From contig JACCIC010000053.1 of assembly GCA_018907035.1 (NCBI GenBank), positions 2,956,001 through 3,020,000 of the forward strand: a stretch of 64,000 nucleotides of DNA, given 5' to 3'. This document shows, piece after piece, positions 12,337-22,951 of this stretch. Positions within the stretch are counted from its first letter, which is position 1. Every line of letters starts with the position of its first letter. Below the pieces are notes generated by a model that did no database searches, had not been told where the DNA came from, and was given only the letters and a program-made list of their open reading frames with translations. The position numbers were made by a program, and so were the translations under genes. This DNA comes from Sycobia sp. Sy_11. Lineage: Eukaryota; Arthropoda; Insecta; Hymenoptera; Epichrysomallidae.

Positions 12337-12556
12337 CTGCGATGGCTGACGTATATATTTACATTGGTGCATTATCGTAGGAGGAGAGAGGGGCGCAAGA
12401 AACACGTGAGAGCAACGAGCAGAGCCGCGCTATCGTAATCGATGACGTTCAGAATTGCGGGTATATAAATATATATATAGATACATATGTACGTATATGT
12501 AGAACTGCTTTTATGCAGAAATATATTCTATACGTCTCATTTTGCGTTTGCAGCTG

Positions 12557-12558
<2 letters not shown>

Positions 12559-12588
<30 letters not shown>

Positions 12589-12614
12589 GCGCGCGCGCGC
12601 ATATATATATACAC
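12559..12614. repeat. Compound (CA)n(CG)n(TA)n
   Basis: CA to 12588, CG to 12600, TA after. Z-DNA-prone. Confidence 0.97.
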
Positions 12615-12932
12615 GCACTGCTGCTGGAGTAAGTTATTTATAGAATCGAAGGATATTATGTACACTTGGATTCGTTGGCTAATGAACGCATTATGCTGAT
12701 TTGTTTGATATCTGGCCCTTTCGGAATTCATTGGAGCTCGTAAAAACTTTTACTTCTACCTTATTACGATACGCTGTCGTTGCTTTTATTGTAGATTTTC
12801 ATTATCTTAATGCATTGAAAAGATTCGAAGTTCTATATATATATATAAATATATATAGGATGGATATTTGTAGGAGGTGTATTTGTAGGATGGCCTTATG
12901 AATTTAACTTCTTTGAAAGTCTTTCGTAAATG

Positions 12933-12936
<4 letters not shown>

Positions 12937-12989
<53 letters not shown>

Positions 12990-13012
12990 GTGTGTATGTG
13001 TGTGTTTGTGGC
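12937..13012. repeat. (TA)n followed by TG-rich units
   Basis: TA to 12988, then GTGTGTATGTGTGTG. Confidence 0.96.
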
Positions 13013-13860
13013 TTTAGTAAATACAATATTTTAGCTTATTATAAGATTGTTAAGGATAATCGGACACAATGAGACGCTCTAGTTTTTCGGAAAAACAATT
13101 CTATATATTTTCGCAGTCAACGGGACTTACGTGAACTAGTAAATGATGACTGTCTGATAGCAAGTATAGATCAGATCAGCGTGTTATGTGAGTCCTTTGG
13201 TCGTTTTATACCTGGCGTTTTTTTTTTTTTTCAAATTTTCAATCAAAACGCATCATCAATTACTTTTCGGGAAGCCAAATATTTTGCGCACAAAGGAAGG
13301 AAGCCTTTCATTATGTTACTTTCTTTCACCACATTTTTCGTAATTCTTTTGAATTTCAGATATAATTAATTTATATATTTTTTTTTTCAGGTGTACAAGA
13401 TGACGAAAAATTATTTATTATGTTTTCATTCTATTGAAGTGGTTCCTCGTAGCGTTGCCCGCGTTTTACGGGTGTCCAGAATTAGTTTCGATATTCGGAA
13501 ACTCGGTGCACGTGAAAACGATCCTCCAATAATGCCAACCGTACCGAGACGACTCTACCTATTACAAGAGGGACACTTAATCATTCCCTATATATAAGGG
13601 TCTTTACGTCACCACAGAATCGAACGCTCGTCTAAGAAACTCGCTAGATAATGTTTTTCTCATTACTAACATAACGACACAATTTCGTCAGTATCGTCAA
13701 ATAATTATGATGTATAAATATTTTAGAATTTTTGTAACTAAAATTCTCGATTTAGTATCTTACAAGAGTCGTGACAAAAAATAGATTAAAGTATACAAGT
13801 ACAGCGATCGTAAATGGGTTTTTTGTCCCTCAAATGGTTCATCAGAATGAATATATTCCA
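13013..13860. other. Non-coding: AT-rich desert with one mixed block
   Basis: The 13.41-13.62 kb block is GC-balanced with a TATA-like site. CAG at 13388-13390 after a T run resembles an acceptor. No gene established. Confidence 0.65.
13586..13600 (+). promoter_or_regulatory. TATA-box-like sequence
   Basis: CCCTATATATAAGGG sits in a 200-bp block (13.41-13.62 kb) of mixed composition inside AT-rich DNA. It could be the promoter of a decayed LTR or simply an AT repeat; no transcript is implied. Confidence 0.15.
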
Positions 13861-13867
13861 TTCAATG

Positions 13868-13882
13868 TTTTTTTTTTTTTTT
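13868..13882. repeat. Poly-T run
   Basis: 15 T. Confidence 0.93.
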
Positions 13883-13959
13883 GTTACATTACGCAGTAAT
13901 AACTATTCATTCCCTCCTCAGCATCAGATGAGCAGATATTAAAATCAGCATTACCGGTA

Positions 13960-13961
<2 letters not shown>

Positions 13962-14016
<55 letters not shown>
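13962..14016. repeat. (TA)n microsatellite
   Basis: Pure TA, 55 bp. Confidence 0.98.
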
Positions 14017-14019
<3 letters not shown>

Positions 14020-14065
14020 AAACTCATTCGAAATAAAGCTGAGCGAAAATTCGCAAGGAAAGAAA

Positions 14066-14067
<2 letters not shown>

Positions 14068-14110
<43 letters not shown>
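14068..14110. repeat. (GA)n microsatellite
   Basis: GA, pure to 14104. Confidence 0.97.
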
Positions 14111-14740
14111 TACGGGAGCCGTGGAGAAAATGGGAAAAGAGCCGGGGCGTAGGGGAATGGGGACGGCGGCAGGAGGAGGGCTGATAGGCTGCTAGATTGC
14201 TAGAAGTAGAAGAAGCAACAGAGGTGAGTCTAGAAATAGAGAGCGAGATAGGTGGTGGGAGGGAGCGAGGGACGGCGAATAGACGGTGGCAGAAGAAGTA
14301 TAGAAGAAGGGTGCGGGAACGGGGCGGGGTTTGCGGAGGGCTCGGGAGCATTGTTCACGAAAACGCCGCCGCCGGCGCGGGCGGGCGGCCCGCGCGCCGG
14401 CAGCCAGTCGATAGCGTATATCGCTTTCGGAGACCCAAAGGTTACCGAATCGTTCCGAGACTATCTTAATGGCCGGATAGATCGTTCGATACTATGGCTC
14501 AGTCGTAAAGGCTATTGCCTCGCTCTGCCCGACCCCTACCTCCCGCCCCCCATCCCGCCCCCCCCCGCCACTTCCCTCGCCCGCCGCGGCTGTTTTCCTC
14601 GTCCCACCCCCCCCCACCGTCCACCCCCTCGCCCACGTTCTCCTTTACTTCCCTCCTTCTCGCGGTCTCTCTCGCGCACTGTCTCTCTCCCGCGTCTGCT
14701 TCACGGCGCGCCATAAGGCTCTGCGCGGCGCCCAGCGGTA

Positions 14741-14775
14741 ACAGCGGCGGCGGCGGCAGCAGCAGCGGTAGGCGG
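14741..14775. repeat. (CGG)n(CAG)n short tract
   Basis: Mixed CGG and CAG triplets. Confidence 0.85.
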
Positions 14776-14995
14776 TAGAAACAACCCGGCAACCCTTCTC
14801 GGGAGAGGGTAGCCGGGCGGACGGGCGAAGGGCCACCCGGTGAAGACGCCGAAAGAAGCCGGGCTCGGTAACACCCAATTCGCGTCGCGGGCGCAACAAC
14901 CCCCCTCGTAAGATGAATTTCTCTCTCTCTCTCCTACTCCAGCCTCGTCCGCCTTCCGAAGATATAGAAATAAAGACAGAGAGATCTAGAAATGC

Positions 14996-15028
<33 letters not shown>

Positions 15029-15040
15029 AAGAGAGAGGGA
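14996..15040. repeat. (GA)n microsatellite
   Basis: GA with interruptions after 15020. Confidence 0.95.
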
Positions 15041-15628
15041 GGTAGAAATAGAGAGATCTTAACCTAATGGCTAATCGACTGCGCCGTATATATAAACGTA
15101 CCTATAGATCGGTAGGAGCGAGGCAGAGAAAGAGAGAGCGTTAGAGTTGAGATTGAGCAATTAATCGACACTTCCTTAGCGTCTCGGGCTCGGGGCAGGG
15201 GGGGGGACGACGATCGGTTAATGCCGTCGGGCATTGAATTTATCGGCGATTCGTCTTCTTTGTGCGCGCTATCTGTACGGCATTTGCCGGGTGCGATGGT
15301 CGCGGCCAAGGTATATAACAGCCATTAGTTGATGAGAATGATCATTGGACGATGGGAGGGATGTGCGCGATTGTTCAGTCTCGAAGAAGAACAAAGAAGA
15401 AAGCTCGTATTCGGGGGAGAGCTGATGGTATGTATGTAGACCCGCAAAATCAGAGCACTTTCACCCCAGTCATCTGGAAGCGTTCGATTGATTCTTACAT
15501 TGGCTCAAAGCGCGACAATCCAATGTAAGCTGCGCGATAAAACGAATTAATTGTCACGATATTGACTTGGAAGTCTATTATTATAGTAATATAATAATCA
15601 TTGTTATATATTAATAATTATAATATAA

Positions 15629-16081
15629 TACAACTCTATTACTAGTATAATAATTCCTCCAGGCCCCAATCTCAATAATTCGCAACAAGGCGAACAACAA
15701 CAACAGTGTATAACAAATCAGCGACAAGCGCAAATGGGTCCCCACAGGCCTAACATTCACCAACAGCAGCAGCAACAGCGCAATTTGAATATGCAACAGC
15801 AATATTATGCTGGATAAAACAATGCGAAGATGGATTCCAATGACAAAGTGGATTCGCACAATGATAAAATTTTCGATAGTAACGCTGGAAATCATTCTAA
15901 CGGCAATAAAAATAATATCAATTTACCTAATGGCGACAATAAACTTGGACGGTTTATCAAAAATATTCTCAGGTTTGGAAAATATTTTCTAAGTACGGTC
16001 TTTGTTCCTCAATCCACATTAAAGACAACGGTACACATAGCAGCGATTGGCGCAAATTTGTTCTTACCACAAAGGAAATAG
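15629..16081 (+). pseudogene. Glutamine/asparagine-rich coding relic with one in-frame stop
   Basis: One reading frame stays open from 15629 to 16078 except for a single TAA at 15815-15817. The first part is glutamine-rich, with runs of CAA/CAG codons giving QQGEQQQQ and IHQQQQQQRNLNMQQQYYAG. After the stop it continues as an asparagine/aspartate-rich segment (MDSNDKVDSHNDK at 15830, then SNGNKNNINLPNGDNK) and a more hydrophobic tail containing KNILRFGKYFLSTVFVP, ending TAG at 16079. A splice-acceptor-like TTCCTCCAG sits at 15654-15662. About 150 codons with one stop in AT-rich DNA is unusual, and the composition resembles the linker of a regulatory protein. Alternatives are a true last exon ending at 15817, a decayed retrocopy, or chance expansion of CAA/CAG repeats. 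I do not recognise the protein. Confidence 0.35.
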
Positions 16082-16504
16082 AGAGAAAGAAAGAATGGTC
16101 TTCACATCGATTTATTTAGTTGGATAGCAGAAAGCTAAGATTGAGTTGATTATGAAGCGACAAAATCAGTTTATTTTCAAATTTCGCTATTTTAAACAGT
16201 GTAGGATAAAGTGCTTACACCTGATGGGATCATCTCATCTAGACATGATTAGGAAAACGGATTAACGCAAAACAAGTTGAGTGATTTTATTACCGAATGG
16301 AGCAGGCAAAAAAAATTACGTATAAAACTTATACTTCCATAGCCAATCTGCCAGCGATAGTCGAAGAATAAATTATTCTGCCTAGACTTTAAAACGTGCA
16401 AACTCCGGTCAGAGACAATTACTCGTACAGCCAATCATACGTTGTCGCTAGACTGCCATAAAAGAAAAAGTACTTCAAATGTTTTTTTTTTCTTATTGCA
16501 GCAT

Positions 16505-16541
16505 AGCAAATGACTTTTAAAGACTTTTAAAGTCTTTTGCT
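16505..16541. repeat. Near-perfect 37-bp palindrome
   Basis: The arm AGCAAATGACTTTTAAAG (16505-16522) pairs with CTTTTAAAGTCTTTTGCT (16524-16541) at 16 of 18 positions around a single central base. Confidence 0.9.
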
Positions 16542-16741
16542 TTGCTGAATAAAAGTGTACGATTCAACTTCGAAGTGCCAATTGTGATGTGGTTACAACT
16601 TTGCATGGTCATTAAATATGAATAGAAAGTAATTAATTACAGAACTTTTGCAAATCGATAATCGATCGTGCTTTTGGCACATTTTAAAAATATAAAAAAG
16701 AATTGTATATTTTTCCGTTATCCTTCTAATTAGATAGTCTG

Positions 16742-16768
16742 TTATTATTATTATTATTATTATTATTA

Positions 16769-16802
<34 letters not shown>

Positions 16803-16815
16803 GTTACTATTATTA
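16742..16815. repeat. (TTA)n microsatellite
   Basis: About 24 TTA units with one slip near 16770. Confidence 0.96.
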
Positions 16816-17158
16816 TATAACGACGAAACTGATATAATGAATAAAGCGTAAATGTTTAATTAAACTAAAATTCTCATCGTTGCCTAGTTCTTAATTTTTT
16901 CGATACATTGAAAAGAATAACGCTAATATTGACGTAGAGATAATGGGTCCGATTTTTTCGTTTTCTCGCGGTTCGGAATCTACTGACAGTCGCTTCGGCG
17001 ACAAATAATATGAATATTTTTACGAGAAGTAGTAAAATACGGATGTGAGTGAATAAAGTAGACATCGCGTTACGAAACCATAATGCTATAGTTGAAAAGA
17101 AAAATAAACAATTTTGAATCTTAACGTACCATCAATAAAGTACTGTATTATGTTGAAT

Positions 17159-17182
17159 GTCATTTTCATACATGAAAATGAC
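17159..17182. repeat. Perfect palindrome, 11-bp arms
   Basis: GTCATTTTCAT and ATGAAAATGAC are separated by AC. It lies 55 bp before the hairpin at 17237-17264. Confidence 0.93.
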
Positions 17183-17236
17183 TGGTGTGTCAGACAACTT
17201 TGTTTGTATCAAAATGACTATTACCTACCTGTATAT

Positions 17237-17270
17237 GTCTTAATACACGCTGGAGTATTAAGACCTCTAG
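17237..17270 (+). mobile_element. Possible Helitron-like 3' terminus
   Basis: A perfect 10-bp stem (GTCTTAATAC at 17237-17246 with GTATTAAGAC at 17255-17264, 8-nt loop) is followed two bases later by CTAG (17267-17270) and then T. Helitron 3' ends have a short hairpin just before CTRR inserted next to T. The stem is AT-rich and the hairpin-to-CTAG gap is shorter than usual. No 5' end or Rep/helicase sequence was recognised. Confidence 0.22.
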
Positions 17271-17560
17271 TATTATATTTTGTACAAATTATCTGAAACA
17301 TAATGGAGGCAGAGTCTTTAAGAATAATGTATTACGCATCCTGTCATAGTATAACCATAACAGCTGAGAATAACACTAATACGGCATATTAATATTTCGA
17401 GTAATTGCAAAATGAGCTACGCAAACTTCTAATAAGAATGAATTTTTTATAACAAATAATGTTTTACGGATAGTGCAATTGATTATCTTTTGAAACACGT
17501 ATCCTGATCAAAACAATATAAAAAACAAGTTGTAGATATCGTAAGAGAAGAAATATATAT

Positions 17561-17854
17561 TGTTGGAATACGCCGATAATGTGTAGAATTGAAGCGAAAG
17601 GGGAAAAGGTCGTTCCTCTCCAATGGTCAAGATTTTACTGCGCTCTAAACCACGGCCCAAAAAAGGCCCACTGCAGCTTTCCCTCTTGCAGTGGTGTCAG
17701 TTCTGAAGCAGCCGCTAAGACGTAAACACCGACAATAACTGTATCCACATTACAATTATCCTTTATCCATTTATTATAACGATATATTTCCATGGCTCTG
17801 TATATTTATTAAATAAAAAAATGTTACATGAAACAAGTTTCTTTAATTACATCA
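17561..17854 (+). mobile_element. Candidate solo LTR, Copia-like (294 bp)
   Basis: The block begins TGTTGGAATA, a common Copia-type LTR start, and ends in CA. It carries AATAAA at 17812-17817, about 40 bp before the end, and is flanked by TATAT on both sides (17556-17560 and 17855-17859), which would be a 5-bp target-site duplication. It is richer in GC and less repetitive than its surroundings. Weak points: TATAT is easily found by chance in this AT-rich context, and the terminal inverted repeat is only TG..CA. No internal gag-pol sequence is adjacent, so if real it is a solo LTR. Confidence 0.42.
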
Positions 17855-18142
17855 TATATTAATATTTTAATGGAAAAAACATATGCTTAAATCGACCACA
17901 CTGATAATTAATACTGCCTCCACGCTAGGCTTAAGCGCAGGCGCAACTGTGCGTTTTAGATTCCTGCGACAGGCCGTGCGCGAGATTCTCATTAAAAAGT
18001 AAGAGGAAAAAGAAAAGACTAAATAGTAGATAGACCGAGAACTGCGAAACAATCATTTCTCAACCTGTCATTATTTTATACGTATTCGGACATTCGTATC
18101 TTCAGCATTGGGACGGTAATGCCGTTCCATCGCCGTAACGCA

Positions 18143-18174
18143 ATTATTATCATTATCATTATTATTATTATTAT
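18143..18174. repeat. (ATT)n microsatellite
   Basis: Directly abuts the candidate LTR at 18175. Confidence 0.93.
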
Positions 18175-18583
18175 TGTTACGATCGACAAGGCCTCTTGTC
18201 AGTCGGACGAAAAGGCGAGCTCGAAATTTCCCACAGCTGCGTTAGTCTACGCAATCTGACGTCTATCGTGCCTGCTACTTGACCGTTCGTCAGCGATATC
18301 TAGTGATTGGGGTAAGTCGTTGTAAAAATGCCACCATCGGCTGGGACCGACTGGTGTGCAAGCAGTCTGGACCGTATTTCACCCATCCGTTCGTTCGATA
18401 CAATTCAATCTCATTATACGAGTCGTCGTAATCTCATCTGTTCAATCATTAATATTTATATATTTTAAAATATAGCTTCCCACTTTGCCTTGCCGACGGG
18501 TTTCGTTTTCGTTTATTGTAAATTATTGTGAATCAACGTTTATCATCCAGGCTGCTCGTTTTAGTTTTTTGAATACCGTAACA
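18175..18583 (+). mobile_element. Candidate solo LTR (409 bp) with TGTTACG...CGTAACA ends
   Basis: The segment starts TGTTACG (18175-18181) and ends CGTAACA (18577-18583), a perfect 7-bp terminal inverted repeat of the TG..CA type used by LTR elements. Composition is unlike the flanking ATT repeat, and a TATA-like AT stretch lies near 18455-18470. No exact target-site duplication is visible (ATTAT before, CTTAC after) and no internal region adjoins it. It could be a solo LTR formed by recombination, or the ends could coincide by chance. The left edge touches an (ATT)n microsatellite, which may have erased the duplication. Confidence 0.5.
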
Positions 18584-19433
18584 CTTACGAGACTCGAGTT
18601 TGCTCCGAAAGCTCACTTCCGTTATTTGTTCCATGACTTTTCCGTAAAGAACGTGGGTGGCATAAGTTAATATTGAAGAGTATATTAATAGAAGCACAAC
18701 CTGATCTCGAAAGTAATTATAATATGATATTAGTTTCGTTTCAAACAATACTTATCCATTATTTTTATATTTATACTTTATTGTACTAATGTTACATCTG
18801 CCGAATATTTAAGTCGCATACTAATTTTTCATTAATGTTGTATTTTTTCTGTCACTATTTCGGAACCATTGTATCTTTATCAAAATAAATAAATTCAAAG
18901 TCAAAACTCGTTAGCTACAAATTTTATAGATGTACACTATATTATAGAATATATTATACATAATATATATGAACTTACATCTATTACCTCACCTCCAAGT
19001 ACAAGTACATTTCAATTCACGCTCCATTGCATCCAAAGCACCTCGTTTCTACTTCATTCACAAATTATTTCCATATTATATTATTTCCGCTCGATTACAG
19101 CTATACTTGGCGTCTCAACCAAATCGAAGGGAATCAACTTCGGTGCAGAAACGTAAATATAATATTATATAGATACGTGTAAATCCACAAAAAAAAATTC
19201 TAAAGAGAGTGACCTCATTAAATCGGGCAGAAAGTTCTCACGGAAATAGCAGATATAAATTATTATTCATCAAATCGTCGGATATCATTCGCATTCGCTA
19301 AATAACCATCCAGGCAAATGTATATATATAAAGCTGCCACTCGTCGGGAATATGTGCATGGACAGACGGGAGCGGGGGTAGCTATGGGATTTTCCTCTCA
19401 AGAAATAAGTAGCGAAGGGACGCGGAGACAGGA

Positions 19434-19455
19434 GAGAAGAGAGAGAGAGAGAGAG
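19434..19455. repeat. (GA)n microsatellite
   Basis: Short GA. Confidence 0.93.
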
Positions 19456-19686
19456 CGTTTCTTTGGACCGACCACCCGCCCGTGCGAGAAGAACGAAGAG
19501 CTACGAGATATTCCGGGCCGTCGCATTTGTGGATAAAGCACGGCGAATCCGTGATACGGGAATAAAATTCACGGGAAGCCCCGTGAACGAATGTTACGCC
19601 GTCTCGGCGCGGGGGAGGGGGGGAGGTGGGCGAAGTTTAGGTTTATTGCAAAACTCTCGGCCATTTCGTAGGATTTCGGTAAGTTA

Positions 19687-19691
<5 letters not shown>

Positions 19692-19728
<37 letters not shown>
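19692..19728. repeat. (TA)n microsatellite
   Basis: Pure TA. Confidence 0.98.
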
Positions 19729-19730
<2 letters not shown>

Positions 19731-19987
19731 GATATATATATTGCCTCTGTTAACGCCGTATATTTCGCTTAATCTCCGCGAATATACGATAATATATATA
19801 TTTCTATCGGTGGCGAAGCACGCGATGCACGTTAACCATCTTATATCGATGGATCCACATCGAAATCCTGCGCCCGGATTATTTTTACATCTTCCTCTTT
19901 TACGCATCGTACGTCCGTCCGCTCCTGAAACGTATTATATTTCACGCACGCGTAATTAACGTAAAATTTTGTTTTTTAAACCGGAAA

Positions 19988-19988
19988 C

Positions 19989-20021
<33 letters not shown>

Positions 20022-20049
20022 TATAATAATAAAAGAAAATAATAATAAC
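19988..20049. repeat. (AAT)n microsatellite
   Basis: AAT units, pure to about 20020. Confidence 0.95.
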
Positions 20050-20224
20050 GACTCTTAATAACTCGCGGGTAGAAATTAAAATAATTACGGAGCGCTGACT
20101 TCGTGGCAGAAGGAGTGTAAGCCGAGGGTAATGCGACTCTACAAATTATACTCAACTTTACTCGTGTAATGCACGTGTTGAACATAGGAGAATATTAAAT
20201 TTCCAGCATAAGTCAGGAGTCGCG

Positions 20225-20375
20225 CGCGACATTTATGCAAATGAATGCATAATTAATCTAGCTTGAGCGACGCGGTAAGGTAACGAGAACAAATGCGCTC
20301 TGGGCACTTAAAAATGCTCACGTAGGCCGCTTTAATTATCTGCGCAAGATAATTCTTTGGGGCTTGAGAGCGTTT
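20225..20375. promoter_or_regulatory. Candidate enhancer: octamer and homeodomain-site cluster
   Basis: A perfect POU octamer ATGCAAAT (20235-20242) is followed within 8 bp by TAATTA (20250-20255), then TTTAATTATC and GATAATTC downstream. The block is of mixed composition, has no microsatellites and lies within AT-rich DNA. Function is inferred from site density only. Confidence 0.25.
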
Positions 20376-20381
20376 TTCTCT

Positions 20382-20424
20382 GTTTTTTTTTTTTTAATTT
20401 TTTTTAATTTTTTTTTTTTTTTTA
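20382..20424. repeat. T-rich tract
   Basis: T runs separated by AA. Confidence 0.92.
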
Positions 20425-22500
20425 TTATTTTCATAATTTAGCTTGCGTCGGTATATTCCAAGGGTTTTAAGGCACGTTGGAAGCATTTTTTCCCTTTTTT
20501 TCTCTTTCATAAAATACTTATAAAAAATATTCTGAAGCATCTTTATGATTGGAAGGCTTAAAATGCATTAAAATAAAATTTCAGTGGCACACTGAATAGA
20601 AGTAAATGAATAGAACATTTTTGTTAAAAATTACATAACGATGAAGGCTTACTTGAATCATACGAAATCATGATTTTTTTCAAACTTTTACACTGATAAA
20701 ACAAAACAAATTGTCAAAGAGAATATTCTAGGTATAAAAGATTTGTGTCATATCTATTATGGAACTTTATAAAATAAAAGAAGTTTTTCTTTATTTAAAT
20801 GAAAATAGTTATTTTTTTTTTAAGATTTTCTGTATGTATTTTACGTATTTTACTATATGTATCAATACGGTGCCTCCATCTTCGGGAATGTTTTCTATAG
20901 ACCGGAACTATGCGATCACGGTACTGGCACGCCCCGTGTCAATTCCTCACCCTCGCGGTAAGAAACGCTCTATGAGAAAGTTTAAATTGAAAGTAATGGG
21001 CAGCTCAGCAGGCGGAATAATTCGGTACTTTCGGAGATCGGGGAAGGCATTTGTACGTCGTGTTAAGCTCGTGCGATATAAATTGCCGAACGATCGGAAG
21101 CGGATACGCGCGCGTTAACGCTCCCGGTATAAGGCGACGACTGCGTTTATTAATTATACGTATATATTCGTTGCTGTTTAATTACGTGAGAGGAGTTGGC
21201 AAAATACGAACGAGACGGAGTACGTGCGAAAACAATTATTTTGCAAAACGAGGTTTTGTCTATAATCATAATATATACTATAAATCTAATGGCGTTGATA
21301 AAATTAGTTGTAAATAAACATGATCCAAAGTATAATGTAATGGGAAGTGATGAAAACTGAGATCTACATTCGTCAACAAAATGACTGTACAGTAATATTC
21401 CACGCATTTGATCGGGAAAGCGCGGCATTTAGTAAGATGTAAAATGGCAAGAAGGTATTTCTTTCGACGGATCTAATAAGAGACAGCTGTGCAATGATCC
21501 AGCTGCAGAAAGATCGGTATATTGATGGTTTGATTTCTTAATACACTATAGAGCCACTCAATAATAACAATTCGAGCCGCCAGATGTCGTTACCGTATTC
21601 GAACGAAGCTCGATGTCACCTGTAGAAACACATACTCCCTACGTGTCTCCGGTTAACGTTAGATTCTAGTCGGTGCTACCGATGATTTCCTCGTGTACGC
21701 GATACTTGCCAGATTCGTGTTAGATTTCCCAACGATTATCTAGGATCCATCTTGTATTATTTATCATTCTCACGGATCCACGCAGGCGATGTATGAAGGA
21801 AATACGCGTCTTCGATAATCGAAATATTAAACTAGGAAAATTGATGAAACGATTAAGTTTCCAAACTTCGATCAAGCCAGATTTCCTAAACTTTTCGCAA
21901 TGTTGAAAAGACCCAAATATCTTTTGGTCGGAATCTTAGATGAAGTCGAATTAAGGGCATGGCTAAGCTTTTCATCTTGAATATAGTTGCATTTCCTTAA
22001 CTTTATGTGTCTACTTGAATATTATTACTTATATTTTCATTCAGATAAAGGTGTAAATTTTATACGCATTATATATACTAATAGCCAATTAGATTTTCTG
22101 ATTAATATCTGCAGAAATTCTAACTAGGTATACCTAACGAAATCTAAGTTGGTTCCTTGACCGATATACCAAGAGAAATGTGACAAATCGGAACCCAAGA
22201 CCAGACAAGGTTTCCTCCCTTTATCCCCGACAATAAATAAGAAAGGGGAAATTGTCCTTAAATTTGATTAAAGAAAAAAAAAAAAATTTTCACAAACTAA
22301 AACCATCCCAAGGAAATTGCGCATTCCACGCTCAAACAATGCAAAAGCTTGAAAACCGCCCGACCGAAAGAATTCCTATAATACAATAGGACGATTCGCG
22401 ATTCGCCGCGCGCACGGCACATACGCGACCGGCAGTGGCACCGCGTCCCGCGGTTAAAGCGCAAATATAATTCCGCGAGCCTCTGCGCGGCGAACGTACA
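20425..22500. other. Non-coding: AT-rich with GC-balanced patches
   Basis: Patches at 20.86-21.13 and 21.55-21.79 kb are unique and complex, possible conserved non-coding DNA. No gene. Confidence 0.65.
21576..21589 (+). promoter_or_regulatory. Recurring 14-mer GCCGCCAGATGTCG, copy 1
   Basis: Identical to 58452-58465, 37 kb away, in otherwise unrelated sequence. The CAGATGTC core also occurs at 56007-56014. May be a binding site of an unknown factor. Confidence 0.25.
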
Positions 22501-22504
22501 CCTA

Positions 22505-22532
22505 TACACACACACACACACATACACCCACG

Positions 22533-22625
<93 letters not shown>
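22505..22625. repeat. Compound (CA)n(TA)n
   Basis: CA from 22505 with CATACACCCACG interruption, pure CA 22536-22586, then TA to 22625. Confidence 0.98.
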
Positions 22626-22627
<2 letters not shown>

Positions 22628-22827
22628 GCACAGACGACCAAGCAGGAGTATTGAAAGTAATTAATATCCCCCTCTTTGCCGTGACGTTTATACGCGCGCC
22701 GGCCCCGGAAACAATGCGACTCTTCCCCCCTCCCTCTCCCGCCACCTCCCGCCATCCGCGTGTAACTTAATTAAGGCAACGGCGCGGAGCCGACCGCGGC
22801 TTTGCGGCTGTATGTGCAGCACCGCCC

Positions 22828-22828
<1 letters not shown>

Positions 22829-22862
<34 letters not shown>
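22829..22862. repeat. (CT)n microsatellite
   Basis: Inverted partner of the GA tract at 22909. Confidence 0.97.
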
Positions 22863-22868
<6 letters not shown>

Positions 22869-22908
22869 GCGTTCCTATATCCGCGACGGCGGCGGGGGGT
22901 GGGTGTGC

Positions 22909-22909
22909 G

Positions 22910-22940
<31 letters not shown>

Positions 22941-22951
22941 GAGAGAGAGAG
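22909..22951. repeat. (GA)n microsatellite
   Basis: 46 bp after the CT tract; together they can fold into a hairpin. Confidence 0.97.

Larger units (their letters stand above)
10641..12930. other. Non-coding: GC-rich microsatellite island
   Basis: Dense GA/CT/CA/CG/TA/CTG repeats with G- and C-runs near 10.99 and 11.27 kb. All frames over 80 codons here are low-complexity. Confidence 0.78.
14111..15560. other. Non-coding: GC-rich purine and pyrimidine island
   Basis: Purine-rich to 14.35 kb, C-rich at 14.53-14.70 kb, then GC-rich. A perfect donor-like GTGAGT lies at 14224-14229 without a partner. Confidence 0.7.
16082..19300. other. Non-coding: AT-rich zone of element relics
   Basis: Outside the candidate LTRs, palindromes and TTA repeat, the DNA is unique and AT-rich with scattered short frames and no recognised domain. 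Confidence 0.65.

Noticed and set aside
20468..20490. TAAGGCACG, the 5' part of miR-124
   Set aside because: The match stops after nine bases and no hairpin arm is present upstream.
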